Shown here piece after piece: positions 1 to 9,900 of a DNA stretch of 64,000 nt. Below the pieces are notes generated by a model that was given only the letters and a program-made list of their open reading frames with translations, was not told the origin of the DNA and did not search any database. The translations under genes were made by a program, and so were the position numbers. The DNA comes from Paenibacillus marchantiae (GTDB lineage: Bacteria; Bacillota; Bacilli; Paenibacillales; Paenibacillaceae), in contig NZ_CP118270.1 in the NCBI RefSeq assembly GCF_028771845.1, forward strand, positions 1,736,001 through 1,800,000, written 5' to 3'. The first letter of the stretch is position 1; each line of letters opens with the position of its first letter.

Positions 1-1
1 G

Positions 2-703
2 AAGCTGGAATCCCCATCAGGTGGTCACTGGTTTGGTACGGATAACTATGGTCGTGACATTCTGAGTCGTGTTCTGTATGGCGCCAGAATCAGCATCTGG
101 ACAGGCTTGATTGCCGTCAGCATCTCGTTTGTCATCGGGGTTCCGCTAGGCGGAATTGCTGCTTACTACGGCGGACGTACTGGCAATATCATCATGCGGG
201 TGATGGATGTGTTGCTTGCATTTCCCTCGCTGGTACTCTCCATGGCAATTGCGGCTTCCATCGGCAACGGACTGACGAGTGCCATGATTGCTGTAGGGAT
301 TGTAGGTATTCCCGAATTTGCCAGATTGATGTATGGGCAGACCGTATCCCTGCGCGAAAAGGAGTACGTTGAGGCCAGCAGAGCCATTGGTGTCAGAGAC
401 AGAGTGATTCTGTTTCGCCATATTTTGCCGAATGCTTTGGCACCGCTGTTGGTACAAGCCACGCTTGGTATGGGCTTTGCCATCCTGACGGCATCCAGTT
501 TGAGCTTTCTCGGTCTTGGCGTCAAACCGCCTACAGCCGAATGGGGGGCCATGATCTCTGAAGGTCGGGAGTATATTATTTCTGGACAATGGTGGCTCGT
601 GACATTCCCTGGACTGGCTATAGCCACATCCATTCTTGGCTTTAACCTGCTCGGAGATGGTTTCCGTGATGTACTGGACCCAAGGTTGCGTTCGGGAAAA
701 TAG
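2..703 (+). CDS. Oligopeptide/dipeptide ABC transporter permease, DppC/OppC type (5' partial)
   Basis: This is the inner-membrane permease that, with a DppB-type partner expected upstream of the window, forms the channel of a peptide/opine/nickel-class ABC importer. The reading frame is already open at base 2 and encodes HWFGTDNYGRDILSRVLYG, the conserved N-terminal block of DppC/OppC permeases, so the true start lies before the window. Several hydrophobic segments follow, and the EAA-loop region reads EASRAIGVRDRVILFRHILPNA, which docks on the ATPases. The C-terminus (LGDGFRDVLDPRLR) is the standard end of this family. The matching lipoprotein and two ATPases follow on the same strand. The transported ligand cannot be told from sequence alone. 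The family assignment is secure. Confidence 0.93.
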   Translation, partial: KLESPSGGHWFGTDNYGRDILSRVLYGARISIWTGLIAVSISFVIGVPLGGIAAYYGGRTGNIIMRVMDVLLAFPSLVLSMAIAASIGNGLTSAMIAVGIVGIPEFARLMYGQTVSLREKEYVEASRAIGVRDRVILFRHILPNALAPLLVQATLGMGFAILTASSLSFLGLGVKPPTAEWGAMISEGREYIISGQWWLVTFPGLAIATSILGFNLLGDGFRDVLDPRLRSGK

Positions 704-964
704 GGGTTAGTGTCATCGGTCCCTATAGAACCGATTCATAGATAGCTGGATGGTGGAACCAACTTGCGGGGAATGCCTGAAATAAAGGCAGGCAAGGTTC
801 CATCACCGGCAGTAGGCAGATTGAATGCTGCTGTGGTTGGTATCAGGAAATGGGTAAGTTACTTTCCGGGATATTGGCCCACACTTTCGCTTTGTCTGAT
901 AAAAGCTGCAACGTTTTACAGCATTAAATCATAAGACTGGTTCAAAAAGGGGAGGAAACTAAAA
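704..964 (+). other. Structured intergenic region with three successive hairpins before the binding-protein gene
   Basis: Reading the RNA sense strand, three hairpins follow one another. The first pairs ATCGGT (715-720) with ACCGAT (730-735). The second is larger: GAACC (756-760) pairs with GGTTC (796-800), CTTGC (763-767) with GCAAG, and GCCT with AGGC inside. The third pairs AGTAG-CA (811-818) with TGCTGCT (826-832). No poly-T tract follows any of them, so they are not ordinary terminators. They may stabilise or process the mRNA between permease and lipoprotein, or form a regulatory leader. I could not match them to a riboswitch class I know; the TGGAACC stretch recalls a T-box only superficially. 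Confidence 0.45.
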
Positions 965-2548
965 ATGAAAAAGCTCAAATGGTTTTCTGCAATGATTGCT
1001 CTTACCGTTGTTCTTGGTGGCTGTGCCAGTAATGCCAACCAGCAACCTGCGGCATCCGGCTCAGGAGAGGAAACAAAACCCGCGCCAACACTGACGGTTG
1101 CTTACTCTGAAGGTGGAACCACGATGGACCCGGCGGAGGCGAATGACCTGACCTCGGACACATTGGTACTGGCAACCTATGACCAGTTGGTAACCTATGG
1201 TGTCAAAACGGTGGATGGTGCTGATGTAGCCAACACGGAGGATATTCAGCCTATGCTCGCCGAGAGCTGGGAAGTGTCTGATGACAATACAATGTATACA
1301 TTCAAAATCAAAAGCGGTCTGAAATTCCAAAGTGGAAATCCGGTCAATGCGGATGCGGTTGTGTACTCTTTTGAGCGTGTATCCAAGTCCAGCTCCGGCA
1401 GCTTTCTATACGGAATGGCCGACATCAAGAGCGTGACCGCCAAGGACGACTCCACCGTCGAGATCGTACTGAATAAAGCAAACCACATGTTCACCCAGAT
1501 CATTGCCATGTATACCTTCTCCATTGTGGACCAGAAGTTGGTCGAGGAAAAAGGTGATGATTATTTGAAAACAAATGCTGCGGGATCAGGCCCGTTTACA
1601 CTTGAAAAATGGGACCCGGCCAGTGAAGCGGTCTTCCAGGCCAACAACGACTACTGGCAGGGAGCACCGAAACTTAGCAAAGTCACGCTGAAATTCACGA
1701 AGGAAGCCTCCAACCGTGTTCTGCTGCTGAACAAGAGTGACGTGGACATGGCAATCGAGATTCCTCCAAAAGATGTTGCAGCTTTGCAGGAGAACAGTAA
1801 TTTGACCGTCAAGTCGAATGCGAGTAACCGCATTTTGTTCTTCGCGATGAACAACAATGTCAAACCGTTTGATAATGAAAAAGTGCGTCAAGCCATCAAC
1901 TATGCGATCCCTTATGACCAATTGATCAACGATGTCATGTATGGTCAGGCCAAAGAGATGAAGAGTGCTGTAGCAAGTAACACACCAGGTTTTACCGATG
2001 CAGGCTATGTGTACGAGTACAATCTGGACAAAGCCAAGGAATTGTTGAAAGAAGCAGGTTATGCAGAAGGGTTCAGCTTTGACTTTACACTCGGTTCCGG
2101 ATTTGACGATTGGGAGTATGATGCGGTTCTGATTCAAGCAGAACTGGCCAAGATCGGTGTCAAAATGAACATTAACAAAGTTGCTCGTGCGCAGTTCCTG
2201 GAACAACAAAAAGACGGGAATTTAGTCTCTTACATTTCCAAATGGACTTCTTTTGTTAACGATCCTGGATACCATTTGGGCTTCCTGCTCTACGGTGAAG
2301 GCTCTTCCAACTACATTCATTACAATAATGCGGAAGTTAACAAACTGTGGGAAGAAGCAGGCGCCGAACCGGATCAGGCGAAACGCAACGAGCTATACAT
2401 GAAGGCACAGGAGATTATTACGACAGAAGCGCCATGGGCGTATCTATATGAATACAACCGGGTTGTCGGCATGAATAACAAGGTCAGCGGATACGTGTAT
2501 TACCCGGATGAGGTTCTGCGTTTCTACCCACTTAGCAAAGAGCAGTAA
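965..2548 (+). CDS. Peptide-type ABC transporter substrate-binding lipoprotein (SBP_bac_5 family)
   Basis: This is the extracellular, membrane-anchored ligand receptor of the importer (527 aa, usual length for DppA/OppA proteins). The N-terminus MKKLKWFSAMIALTVVLGGC is a lipoprotein signal with cysteine 20 as the lipidation site. The mature part carries family landmarks: a beta-strand start LTVAYSEGGTTMDPAEAND, the segment PMLAESWEVSDDNTMYTFKI, and FNNEKVRQAINYAI-like sequence FDNEKVRQAINYAI. The start is supported by GGGGAGG about eight bases upstream. It lies 261 bp after the permease and is followed by a stable hairpin, a pattern often seen where the binding protein is made in excess over the membrane parts. 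The ligand could be di- or oligopeptides or N-acylated amino acids given the peptidase next door. Confidence 0.93.
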   Translation: MKKLKWFSAMIALTVVLGGCASNANQQPAASGSGEETKPAPTLTVAYSEGGTTMDPAEANDLTSDTLVLATYDQLVTYGVKTVDGADVANTEDIQPMLAESWEVSDDNTMYTFKIKSGLKFQSGNPVNADAVVYSFERVSKSSSGSFLYGMADIKSVTAKDDSTVEIVLNKANHMFTQIIAMYTFSIVDQKLVEEKGDDYLKTNAAGSGPFTLEKWDPASEAVFQANNDYWQGAPKLSKVTLKFTKEASNRVLLLNKSDVDMAIEIPPKDVAALQENSNLTVKSNASNRILFFAMNNNVKPFDNEKVRQAINYAIPYDQLINDVMYGQAKEMKSAVASNTPGFTDAGYVYEYNLDKAKELLKEAGYAEGFSFDFTLGSGFDDWEYDAVLIQAELAKIGVKMNINKVARAQFLEQQKDGNLVSYISKWTSFVNDPGYHLGFLLYGEGSSNYIHYNNAEVNKLWEEAGAEPDQAKRNELYMKAQEIITTEAPWAYLYEYNRVVGMNNKVSGYVYYPDEVLRFYPLSKEQ

Positions 2549-2567
2549 ACGAACGGACGATTTGGGG

Positions 2568-2587
2568 GACAGGCAGTCATGCCTGTC
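2568..2587 (+). other. Intercistronic hairpin after the binding-protein gene
   Basis: GACAGGCA pairs perfectly with TGCCTGTC around the loop GTCA. There is no T-tract. The position, directly after the lipoprotein stop codon and before the peptidase, fits an mRNA-stabilising or processing element that favours high lipoprotein output. Confidence 0.5.
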
Positions 2588-2643
2588 TTCTGACGATTCG
2601 TACTGATCATAATGCAGCCATTATTGAAAGGAGCCTAAACGGG

Positions 2644-3981
2644 ATGGATTGGAAAAGGAAGGTACTTGATGCAATCGAGGAAGGTCAGGATGAATTACTG
2701 GAGCTCTGTTCACAACTGATTCTTTTTCCGACGGAGAACCCTCCAGGGGATTCGCGTGAGATTAGTGCTTTTATTATCGAATATTTGCATCAGGCCGGAA
2801 TTGACACCAAAGTACATGCGGCAACCGAAACGATGTTTAACCTGATCTCGACGTTGAACGGAGAAGGGGCAGACAAGTCAGACAAACATCTGATTTTCTG
2901 TGGTCATACGGATGTTGTGCCAGCCGGGGATCTTTCTCGTTGGGATTTTGATCCGTTCTGCGGTGAAATCAAGGACGGATATATGCTTGGACGCGGGGCA
3001 TCCGACATGAAAGGTGGGCTTGCCGGCTTAATCTTTGCGACGGTTATTCTGGCAAAGTTGAATGTGCCTTTGCGCGGAGATCTGTCGCTAATGATTGTTC
3101 CGGATGAAGAAACAGGCGGTGACCTGGGGGTACCATGGGTTCTGGAGCGTGGACTTGCAACCGGAACTGCCGCGGTAATTGCAGAGCCATCCAGCCCGCA
3201 GCATCCAACCATTGGACAAAAGGGGAGCTGCTGGTTTGAGTTTACGGTGGAAGGTACACCGGGTCATGGCAGTCTTCAACCCATTGTAGGCGATAATGCG
3301 ATTGTGAAGGCAGCCAAAGGCATTGAAGCATTGCAGCGTCTATGGGACATCAAGCCAGACATCCCTGAAGAGGTGAAGGATATTATCCGCATCTCGCAGG
3401 AATATGCGCGTGATCGGGAGAAGGCAGGTCTGGCCTATCAGGTGTTCGACCATGTAACGGTGAATATCGGTTCAATTCAGGGTGGAACCAAGGTGAATGT
3501 GGTAGCTGATCGCTGCACAGTTCAGGTGGACTCCCGCGTTCCATTTGGTGTGGATTACCGCGATGTATTGGACCGTGCTCGCTCGCTTCTGCTTGAAGCA
3601 GGAATAGAATCGGAGCTGAAGCCGTTTGGCTTCCAGGGCAACGCCAACTGGACTCCAGCACATGAGCCAATCGTGAGCCAATTGGTGGAGAGCATCAGTG
3701 AAGTGAGCGGCGAAGAGGCGTACGGTGTGCTGCAATGGGCATCCAGCGATGCACGCCACTTCCGTAATCATCAGATTCCGGTATTGCAATATGGTCCGGC
3801 AGAGCTGTCCACGATTCATAATTTTAATGAAAAAGCACCCGTATGGCAGATTATCCAGTGCGCCAAAGTGTACGCGCTGAGCGCGCTTAAATATTTGGGC
3901 GTGGAAGGTATGGAAGATGAGACGTCATTGAAGAATTCGAATGGTGCGGCTTCCGAAGAAGCCACGACGTCCAAACGTTAA
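2644..3981 (+). CDS. M20 family metallopeptidase / deacylase (ArgE/DapE/ACY1-like)
   Basis: This is a predicted cytoplasmic dizinc hydrolase of 445 aa. The metal-binding residues are visible: H88 and D90 in [12 protein letters not shown]121 in [11 protein letters not shown]155/E156 in VPDEETGG, E181 in AEPSSPQHP, and the C-terminal histidine in [10 protein letters not shown]. The lid/dimerisation domain starts around [11 protein letters not shown]. Family members remove acyl groups from amino acids or cleave dipeptides; the exact substrate is not readable. The gene sits between the binding protein and the ATPase genes of the transporter on the same strand, which suggests it processes the imported ligand. 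AAAGGAG precedes the ATG at a good distance. The C-terminal 25 residues are polar and poorly conserved in character. Confidence 0.9.
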   Translation: MDWKRKVLDAIEEGQDELLELCSQLILFPTENPPGDSREISAFIIEYLHQAGIDTKVHAATETMFNLISTLNGEGADKSDKHLIFCGHTDVVPAGDLSRWDFDPFCGEIKDGYMLGRGASDMKGGLAGLIFATVILAKLNVPLRGDLSLMIVPDEETGGDLGVPWVLERGLATGTAAVIAEPSSPQHPTIGQKGSCWFEFTVEGTPGHGSLQPIVGDNAIVKAAKGIEALQRLWDIKPDIPEEVKDIIRISQEYARDREKAGLAYQVFDHVTVNIGSIQGGTKVNVVADRCTVQVDSRVPFGVDYRDVLDRARSLLLEAGIESELKPFGFQGNANWTPAHEPIVSQLVESISEVSGEEAYGVLQWASSDARHFRNHQIPVLQYGPAELSTIHNFNEKAPVWQIIQCAKVYALSALKYLGVEGMEDETSLKNSNGAASEEATTSKR

Positions 3982-4034
3982 TTTTTTTTAGAAGGAGCAA
4001 GGCTCAGAACGTAATGGCATGGGAGGGGAACAAC

Positions 4035-5012
4035 ATGACTGAACTGCTCGAAGTTTCGGATTTGCGGACAGAGTTCATTACGGATGCAGGTGTGATACGC
4101 GCCGTGGACGGGATCAGTCTTTCCATACGGCAGGGTGAAACGCTGGGTATTGTCGGAGAATCGGGATGCGGGAAAAGTATTACATCGTTATCGATCATGC
4201 AGCTGCTCCCCAAAAAGATCGGCCGCGTGGCGTCAGGGGAAGTCCGTTTCCAGGGGAAAGACATGCTTAAGCTGTCCGGGCGTGAAATTCGCCGAATTCG
4301 GGGTAACCGAATGGCTATGATTTTTCAGGAGCCGATGACCTCACTCAATCCGGTATTCAAAATCGGCAAACAAATCTCGGAAGCGGCACGATACCATCTG
4401 AAGCTGGGCAAAAAAGAGGCTTGGGCACGGTCGGTTGATATGCTTCGCAAAGTCGGCATTCCCCGTCCTGACAAAATTGCAGAACAATACCCGCACCAGC
4501 TCTCAGGTGGCATGCGCCAACGGGTGATGATCGCCATGGCGATGGTATGCAGCCCGCAGCTGCTCATCGCAGATGAACCAACAACAGCCCTGGATGTGAC
4601 CATCCAGGCACAGATTCTGGACTTGATGCGTGACCTCCAGCGGACGGAAAATATGGCAATCATGATGATCACTCATGATCTCGGTGTTGTAGCTGAGATG
4701 TGTGATCGCGTCATGGTGATGTATGCCGGGCAAGTGGTGGAAGAGACGGATGTCAAAACCCTTTTTGCCGATCCCAAGCATCCATATACTCGCGGTCTCT
4801 TGGCTTCGCTGCCGCAGCTTGCGGGGGATCAGGATCGTCTTCAATCCATTCCAGGTCAGGTACCGAATCCCGCCCATATGCCGTCCGGCTGTCGCTTTGC
4901 TCCTCGTTGTCCGGTGAAGGAAGCACGGTGCGAGACAATACAACCTGAATTACTGGAGACAGCACCAAGTCATAGCTGTCGCTGTCTGCTGCAACAGGAG
5001 GGGATTATATGA
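4035..5012 (+). CDS. Peptide ABC transporter ATP-binding protein, DppD/OppD type
   Basis: This is the first of the two cytoplasmic ATPases that power the importer. From the chosen start (325 aa) the Walker A box GESGCGKS is at residues 41-48, followed by the signature LSGGMRQR, Walker [13 protein letters not shown] and a switch histidine in [10 protein letters not shown]. The C-terminal cysteine region [11 protein letters not shown] is the Oligo_HPY tail typical of peptide importers. An upstream in-frame ATG exists at 4014, but the ATG at 4035 has GGAGG eight bases ahead and gives the family-typical beginning [14 protein letters not shown]. Its stop overlaps the next gene by four bases (ATGA), so the two ATPases are translationally coupled. 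Confidence 0.93.
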   Translation: MTELLEVSDLRTEFITDAGVIRAVDGISLSIRQGETLGIVGESGCGKSITSLSIMQLLPKKIGRVASGEVRFQGKDMLKLSGREIRRIRGNRMAMIFQEPMTSLNPVFKIGKQISEAARYHLKLGKKEAWARSVDMLRKVGIPRPDKIAEQYPHQLSGGMRQRVMIAMAMVCSPQLLIADEPTTALDVTIQAQILDLMRDLQRTENMAIMMITHDLGVVAEMCDRVMVMYAGQVVEETDVKTLFADPKHPYTRGLLASLPQLAGDQDRLQSIPGQVPNPAHMPSGCRFAPRCPVKEARCETIQPELLETAPSHSCRCLLQQEGII

Positions 5013-5971
5013 GTGCGATATTGGAAGTCAGAAACCTCAAGAAGCATTACCCTATCCGCAAGGGCCTGTTCTCCAAACAGGTCGGTGCCGTCAAAGCCGT
5101 CGATGGTGTAACGCTGTCTGTGGAGCGCGGGGAAACACTCGCCGTGGTTGGAGAGTCCGGTTGCGGAAAATCCACCACGGGGCGTGCCATCCTGCGTCTG
5201 ATTGAGCCGACGGATGGCGAGGTGTTTTTCGAAGGAAAGGATGTACGGAAGCTTCCGCCAGAAGAGCTGCGCCGTTTCCGTACGGATATGCAGATGGTGT
5301 TCCAGGACCCATACGCTTCACTGGATCCGCGCTGGACGGTACAGCGCACACTGGAGGAGCCGCTGCTCACCCACCATAATCTGAAAAAAAACGAGTTGAA
5401 AAGCCGAATCGAAGAGCTGATGGAAGTGGTCGGACTATCCCCCTATCAGGCACATCGCTTTCCGCACGAGTTCTCGGGTGGACAACGTCAACGGATCGGG
5501 ATAGCCCGTGCTCTCGCTTTGAATCCCAAATTCATTGTGTGTGACGAGCCCGTGTCAGCGCTGGATGTGTCCATTCAGGCTCAGGTGCTGAACTTGATGC
5601 AGGATCTGCAGGAACAATTCGGACTGACGTATATGTTCATCTCTCATGACCTGTCTGTCGTTAAGTTCATCAGTGATCGTGTGGCTGTCATGTATCTGGG
5701 CAAAGTGGTTGAGCTTGCGCCCACTTCCGAACTGTTTACCGAAGCACTGCATCCATATACCAAAGCATTGATGTCCGCTGTTCCGGTTCCTGATCCGAAT
5801 GTGCAAAAGGAACGAATCGTCCTGGGCGGCGATGTGCCCAATCCGGAAAATCCACCTTCCGGCTGCACGTTTCATACTCGTTGTCCGTATGTGAAGGACG
5901 AATGCCGCTCTGTTATCCCGGAGCTGCGGGAGATTTCACCAGGACGCCAGGTGGCATGCCATTTGTATTAG
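5009..5971 (+). CDS. Peptide ABC transporter ATP-binding protein, DppF/OppF type
   Basis: This is the second ATPase of the heterodimeric motor (320 aa, normal length). Walker A is GESGCGKS at residues 48-55, the signature is [15 protein letters not shown], Walker B is [14 protein letters not shown], and the D-loop/H-loop reads FISHDLSVV. The C-terminal Oligo_HPY segment [11 protein letters not shown] carries two cysteines. The start overlaps the stop of the DppD-type gene. It is the last gene of the operon: a terminator follows at 6009-6050. Confidence 0.94.
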   Translation: MSAILEVRNLKKHYPIRKGLFSKQVGAVKAVDGVTLSVERGETLAVVGESGCGKSTTGRAILRLIEPTDGEVFFEGKDVRKLPPEELRRFRTDMQMVFQDPYASLDPRWTVQRTLEEPLLTHHNLKKNELKSRIEELMEVVGLSPYQAHRFPHEFSGGQRQRIGIARALALNPKFIVCDEPVSALDVSIQAQVLNLMQDLQEQFGLTYMFISHDLSVVKFISDRVAVMYLGKVVELAPTSELFTEALHPYTKALMSAVPVPDPNVQKERIVLGGDVPNPENPPSGCTFHTRCPYVKDECRSVIPELREISPGRQVACHLY

Positions 5972-6008
5972 AAGTGATTATTTGAACTGAAAAATACGAT
6001 CAGAAAAT

Positions 6009-6057
6009 GCAAACAAACTCCAGTTTACTTGGGTTCTGTTTGCGTTTTTCTTTTTTT
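6009..6057 (+). terminator. Terminator of the peptide transporter operon
   Basis: GCAAACA (6009-6015) pairs with TGTTTGC (6037-6043), followed by a T-rich tract. It closes the operon that ends at 5971. Confidence 0.8.
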
Positions 6058-6111
6058 ATCTTCTCTTCTGCCATTATTTCTGACGATAGCATCTACATAT
6101 TAAGAAATGGG

Positions 6112-6139
6112 TAAAAATTTTTCTCCCTTCAACCGATAT
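6112..6139 (+). promoter_or_regulatory. Sigma-D (flagellar/chemotaxis) type promoter before cheW
   Basis: TAAA at 6112-6115 and ACCGATAT at 6132-6139 are separated by 16 bases. The B. subtilis sigma-D consensus is TAAA, 14-16 bases, GCCGATAT, so seven of eight -10 positions match. It lies about 90 bases before a chemotaxis coupling gene, which is the expected target class. Confidence 0.72.
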
Positions 6140-6227
6140 AAACACAGAGAATGCAACATGAAATGTAATTATTCATGATCAAGATGACTATAAAAAGCTT
6201 CTATTTGAAACTGAAGACAAGAAGGGT

Positions 6228-6680
6228 ATGAAAACATCTATGGATGAGGAAGTTCAAATTCAATACATCAATTTCTCGGTCGGAAATCAGATTTGTGCGC
6301 TTCGTATTGATGAAGTTCATGAAATTATCAAAATGCTCCCGGTAACCACCGTTCCTTTTGGCAGTCCTGAGATTAAGGGTTTCACGCCCTTGTACGGCAA
6401 AGTGGTCTCTGTTGTGAGTTTACGCGTCCTGCTCGGCTTGCCTGACGAGGAGACTACACCTTCTACTCGTATCATTGTTGTGCCTTACCACGACGATTAT
6501 GTACCGCTCGTCGTCGATTCCGTGGATTCCGTGGTGATGTATGATCGGTTTGAAGAGCCTACAGAAGAATATCGTCGCTACACAACGGGAATATTCAAGG
6601 AAATCGCACACAATGACGATCATGAAGCCGGCATTCTTAATTTGGATGTATTGCTCGGTAATTTAACCAAATCGCAGTAA
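6228..6680 (+). CDS. CheW-domain chemotaxis coupling protein
   Basis: This 150-aa cytoplasmic protein is a single CheW domain. Features seen: IQYINFSVGNQICALRIDEV at the start of the fold, EIIKMLPVTTVPFGSPEIKG, and PLVVDSVDSVV. CheW proteins bridge chemoreceptors and the CheA kinase. There is no response-regulator domain, so it is not CheV. It stands alone, away from any che/fla cluster in the window, and has its own sigma-D-like promoter. The ATG at 6228 is only a few bases after GAAGGG; the in-frame ATG at 6240 is an alternative start. A terminator follows. Confidence 0.88.
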   Translation: MKTSMDEEVQIQYINFSVGNQICALRIDEVHEIIKMLPVTTVPFGSPEIKGFTPLYGKVVSVVSLRVLLGLPDEETTPSTRIIVVPYHDDYVPLVVDSVDSVVMYDRFEEPTEEYRRYTTGIFKEIAHNDDHEAGILNLDVLLGNLTKSQ

Positions 6681-6730
6681 ACGCACGCTGAAATGTTATA
6701 TACAAAGCACATAACCGCTTGATTATAATA

Positions 6731-6770
6731 ATGCTCCTTACCCCTTTGTGGGGATGAGGGGCATTTTTTA
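6731..6770 (+). terminator. Terminator after cheW
   Basis: The arms ATGCTCCTTACCCC and GGGGATGAGGGGCAT pair with a few mismatches or wobbles around TTTG and are followed by six T residues. Confidence 0.75.
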
Positions 6771-6964
6771 TTGTGATCACCTTATCCTTAATGCAATGAC
6801 GCGGTGTGTTTCACCTTTTAACAGGCATACATAATATAGTATGAAGTGGTTTGAAGATGGTTTTTTGAAGTAATGTAGCACTTTTTATCCGTAAAAGTTT
6901 TTAAATCCGAGCATTTTCGTATATGATGGAGAGTAACAATGCGAAGGGATGACGGGAGACTGTA

Positions 6965-9900
6965 ATGATGCAATCGCTGTATGGAGTATGGCTTGGTGAC
7001 GTATTTTTTTGTTTTTCCGGTGAAACATCGGAACCACGTGTGGATGCGTGGAGCCACGTGGTACGGAAGCTGAATTTTGGCGACGGGGGTCGTCTGTTTC
7101 AGCCTGCCGCTCTGCGTCTTGCGGAGCTTCGTTGGCCCAATCCGATGCGTAATGCCGCGGAAGCGAAGGGTACGAAGCGACGTCAATTGCTCGGACGGAC
7201 GTTGGAAGGGCTCGCAATCTCGCCCAAAGATACATTCAAGCTGCTACTCCATTGGGACGACAGTATATTGAATGCGGCAGGAATTGAGGCCGGAGAAGAG
7301 ATTCGCTACTGGGTAAAAGCAGTACAGTTTACACAGGAACTGCTGCTGCGCGGAGAATTTGCTCCGTCCGCTGAGTTTGCGGCCAAGACGGGGGCGCGTC
7401 GTCGCACCGGACAGGAAACGCTGACAGGTGTATGGCGTCCACGTCTGTTGCAGGAAGCGGATGTAGAACGATTCCGGGAGTTGGCGGAATCTATGCCGCC
7501 GATCGGATTGTCTGCTCCCGGAGCATACGCATCTTCTGAACCGGAATCACGGGAGGAAGCGGGAGCGGCCGTATTATTCTCATTTATGAGTGGAATGATC
7601 CATGCGGTTGTCACGGGTGAGATGGAAAGCATGGACAGTGAGCTGTCTCGTTACCGCACGCCATTCCGGCGTGGGTCCTCTCCGGTAGCAGAGCTGTGGT
7701 GGAATAGTCTGATCTCGATGTTCCGCCCGGTGACGGTGCAGGGACCTACGGAGGAAATGGCAGAACTCATTGGAACGCTGCAAGAAGCTGGCGGTACAGC
7801 GAAACCCGTGGTAGGCAGTGAAGAAACGGCTCCTACGGAAGGTGAGTTGAAGCTGGTACTGCGGTTGGAACCGCCCTTAGGTGATCATGAATCATTGTGG
7901 GGGATTACCTTCTGGGCAGACAGTGTGCAGGAATCTGGCCTGAGATTGCCTGCACGTACGATCTGGGCACATCCGGAACGAGATCTGGACCGAGGCAAAG
8001 TACGTTATATTTCAGCTGCAGAACAGCTCCTGATGGCGCTGGGGCATGCATCAGAACTGGCACCGGAGCTGGAACCGGCGCTTCTTCATGCACGACCGGA
8101 AGGAATGAAGCTGGAACAGCAAGCCTTTTTTGAATTTTTGACCTACGCTGTGCCTCGTCTGCAGAAGGCGGGAGTAACCGTGTTAATGCCTTCCCGCTGG
8201 AGCCGTGCAGGGAAACGCCGCGCTGGACTACGTCTGCAAATGCTCAATCGTGGAATAGAAAGACCGGTTGGGGCCCCGTCTGCACTGGGTATGGAGCAGC
8301 TGGTTGCCTTTAAGGCAGAACCGATGCTGGACGGCAAACCGGTTACGGCGGAGGAGCTGGCTGCCCTTGCAGAAGCAACGGTACCTTATGTGATGTTCCG
8401 CGGCGAATGGATTGAAGTGGATACAAAAGAGATTCGTCAGGTTCTGCGTTATATGAAAAAAGAAGAAGAACAATATATGCCACTCTCCGAATGGCTGCAT
8501 CTGGCAGCGGAAGAAGGCGAAGATACGGCATGGAAGGGGCTTTCCGTCTTTGGTGCGGAATCCGAGGGGCTGCTATCCTTTTTGCTCGACGGACAGGTGC
8601 TCCGCAGTATTGAGCCTCGGCAGGTTCCGGCAGAGCTGCATGGCGAGTTGAGACCCTATCAAGAGCGCGGGTACCAATGGTTATCCGCCATGCGTGAGCT
8701 TGGGTTCGGAGTATGTCTTGCCGATGATATGGGACTGGGGAAAACGATTCAGGTTATTACCTGCCTACTGGACTTGAAACATGAGGAACAGCAAGCCGCG
8801 GCGGAGGAAGCACGTGAGCACGAAGCGTTTATGGGGATGGAAGAAGAATCCGCGAACGTTGAACAGCCGCACGTGCATGATGCGCATCTGCCTGCACTTA
8901 TTGTGTGCCCTACCTCGTTGCTTGGAAACTGGCAGCGTGAGCTGAAGCGGTTTGCCCCGAATCTGTCGTTATATATTCACCATGGCGGACAACGGTTGCA
9001 CGGCAATGCCTTCCAGGCAGAAGCGCAGTCCCATGATATTGTGCTGACGACCTATCATCTGGCTGGCCGGGATGGCCCGGATCTGGCTTCGTTGCACTGG
9101 TCTACCGTTGTGCTGGATGAGGCGCAATATATTAAAAATTACCGTACAAAGCAAGCGCAAAGCGTCATGCGTCTGTCTACGCCGCATCGCATTGCGATGA
9201 CGGGTACGCCAGTGGAGAATCGACTAAGCGAACTGTGGTCCATTTTCCAATTCCTCAATCCGGGGTATCTGGGTACGGCTTCTTCATTCCGCCAGCGCTA
9301 TACCGGACTGGGCCCATCCGAAGAAAATGCAGCTTCTTTGCGTGAACTTCATCGGCTTGTATCGCCCTTTATGCTGCGTAGGCTGAAAAGTGATCCGGAT
9401 ATCCGCAAAGATCTACCGGAGAAGCTGGAACTGAAATCCTATTGTTCCCTGACACCAGAGCAGACCGTTCTGTATCAGCGGGTGGTGGATGATCTGATGG
9501 GCGGATTGGATGGACGAAACGGTATCGCCCGTAAGGGAATTGTGTTGTCATCACTGACCAAGCTGAAGCAAATCTGTGATCATCCGGTGCTGGCGGACAG
9601 CAGCCGGAAGGAACATGGCAAGGCTGAAGCATCCGGAAAAATGGAACGTCTGCTGGAATTGGTGGATGCGATCCGTGACAACGGGGAATCTGCGCTGATT
9701 TTCACTCAGTATGTGGCGATGGGGGAACTGCTCGTATCCAGGCTTACACAAAGGTATGAGGAAGAACCGTATTTCCTGCATGGCGGCGTTTCGAAGTCGC
9801 AAAGGGATGATATGGTGGAAACCTTCCAAAAAGGGGAGGGCCCATCCTTGTTTGTCCTGTCTCTTCGTGCCGGAGGTGTGGGCCTGAATCTAACGCGTGC

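Noticed and set aside
704..964. T-box riboswitch before the binding-protein gene
   Set aside because: A TGGAACC stretch recalls a T-box, but the specifier loop, full antiterminator and terminator are absent.
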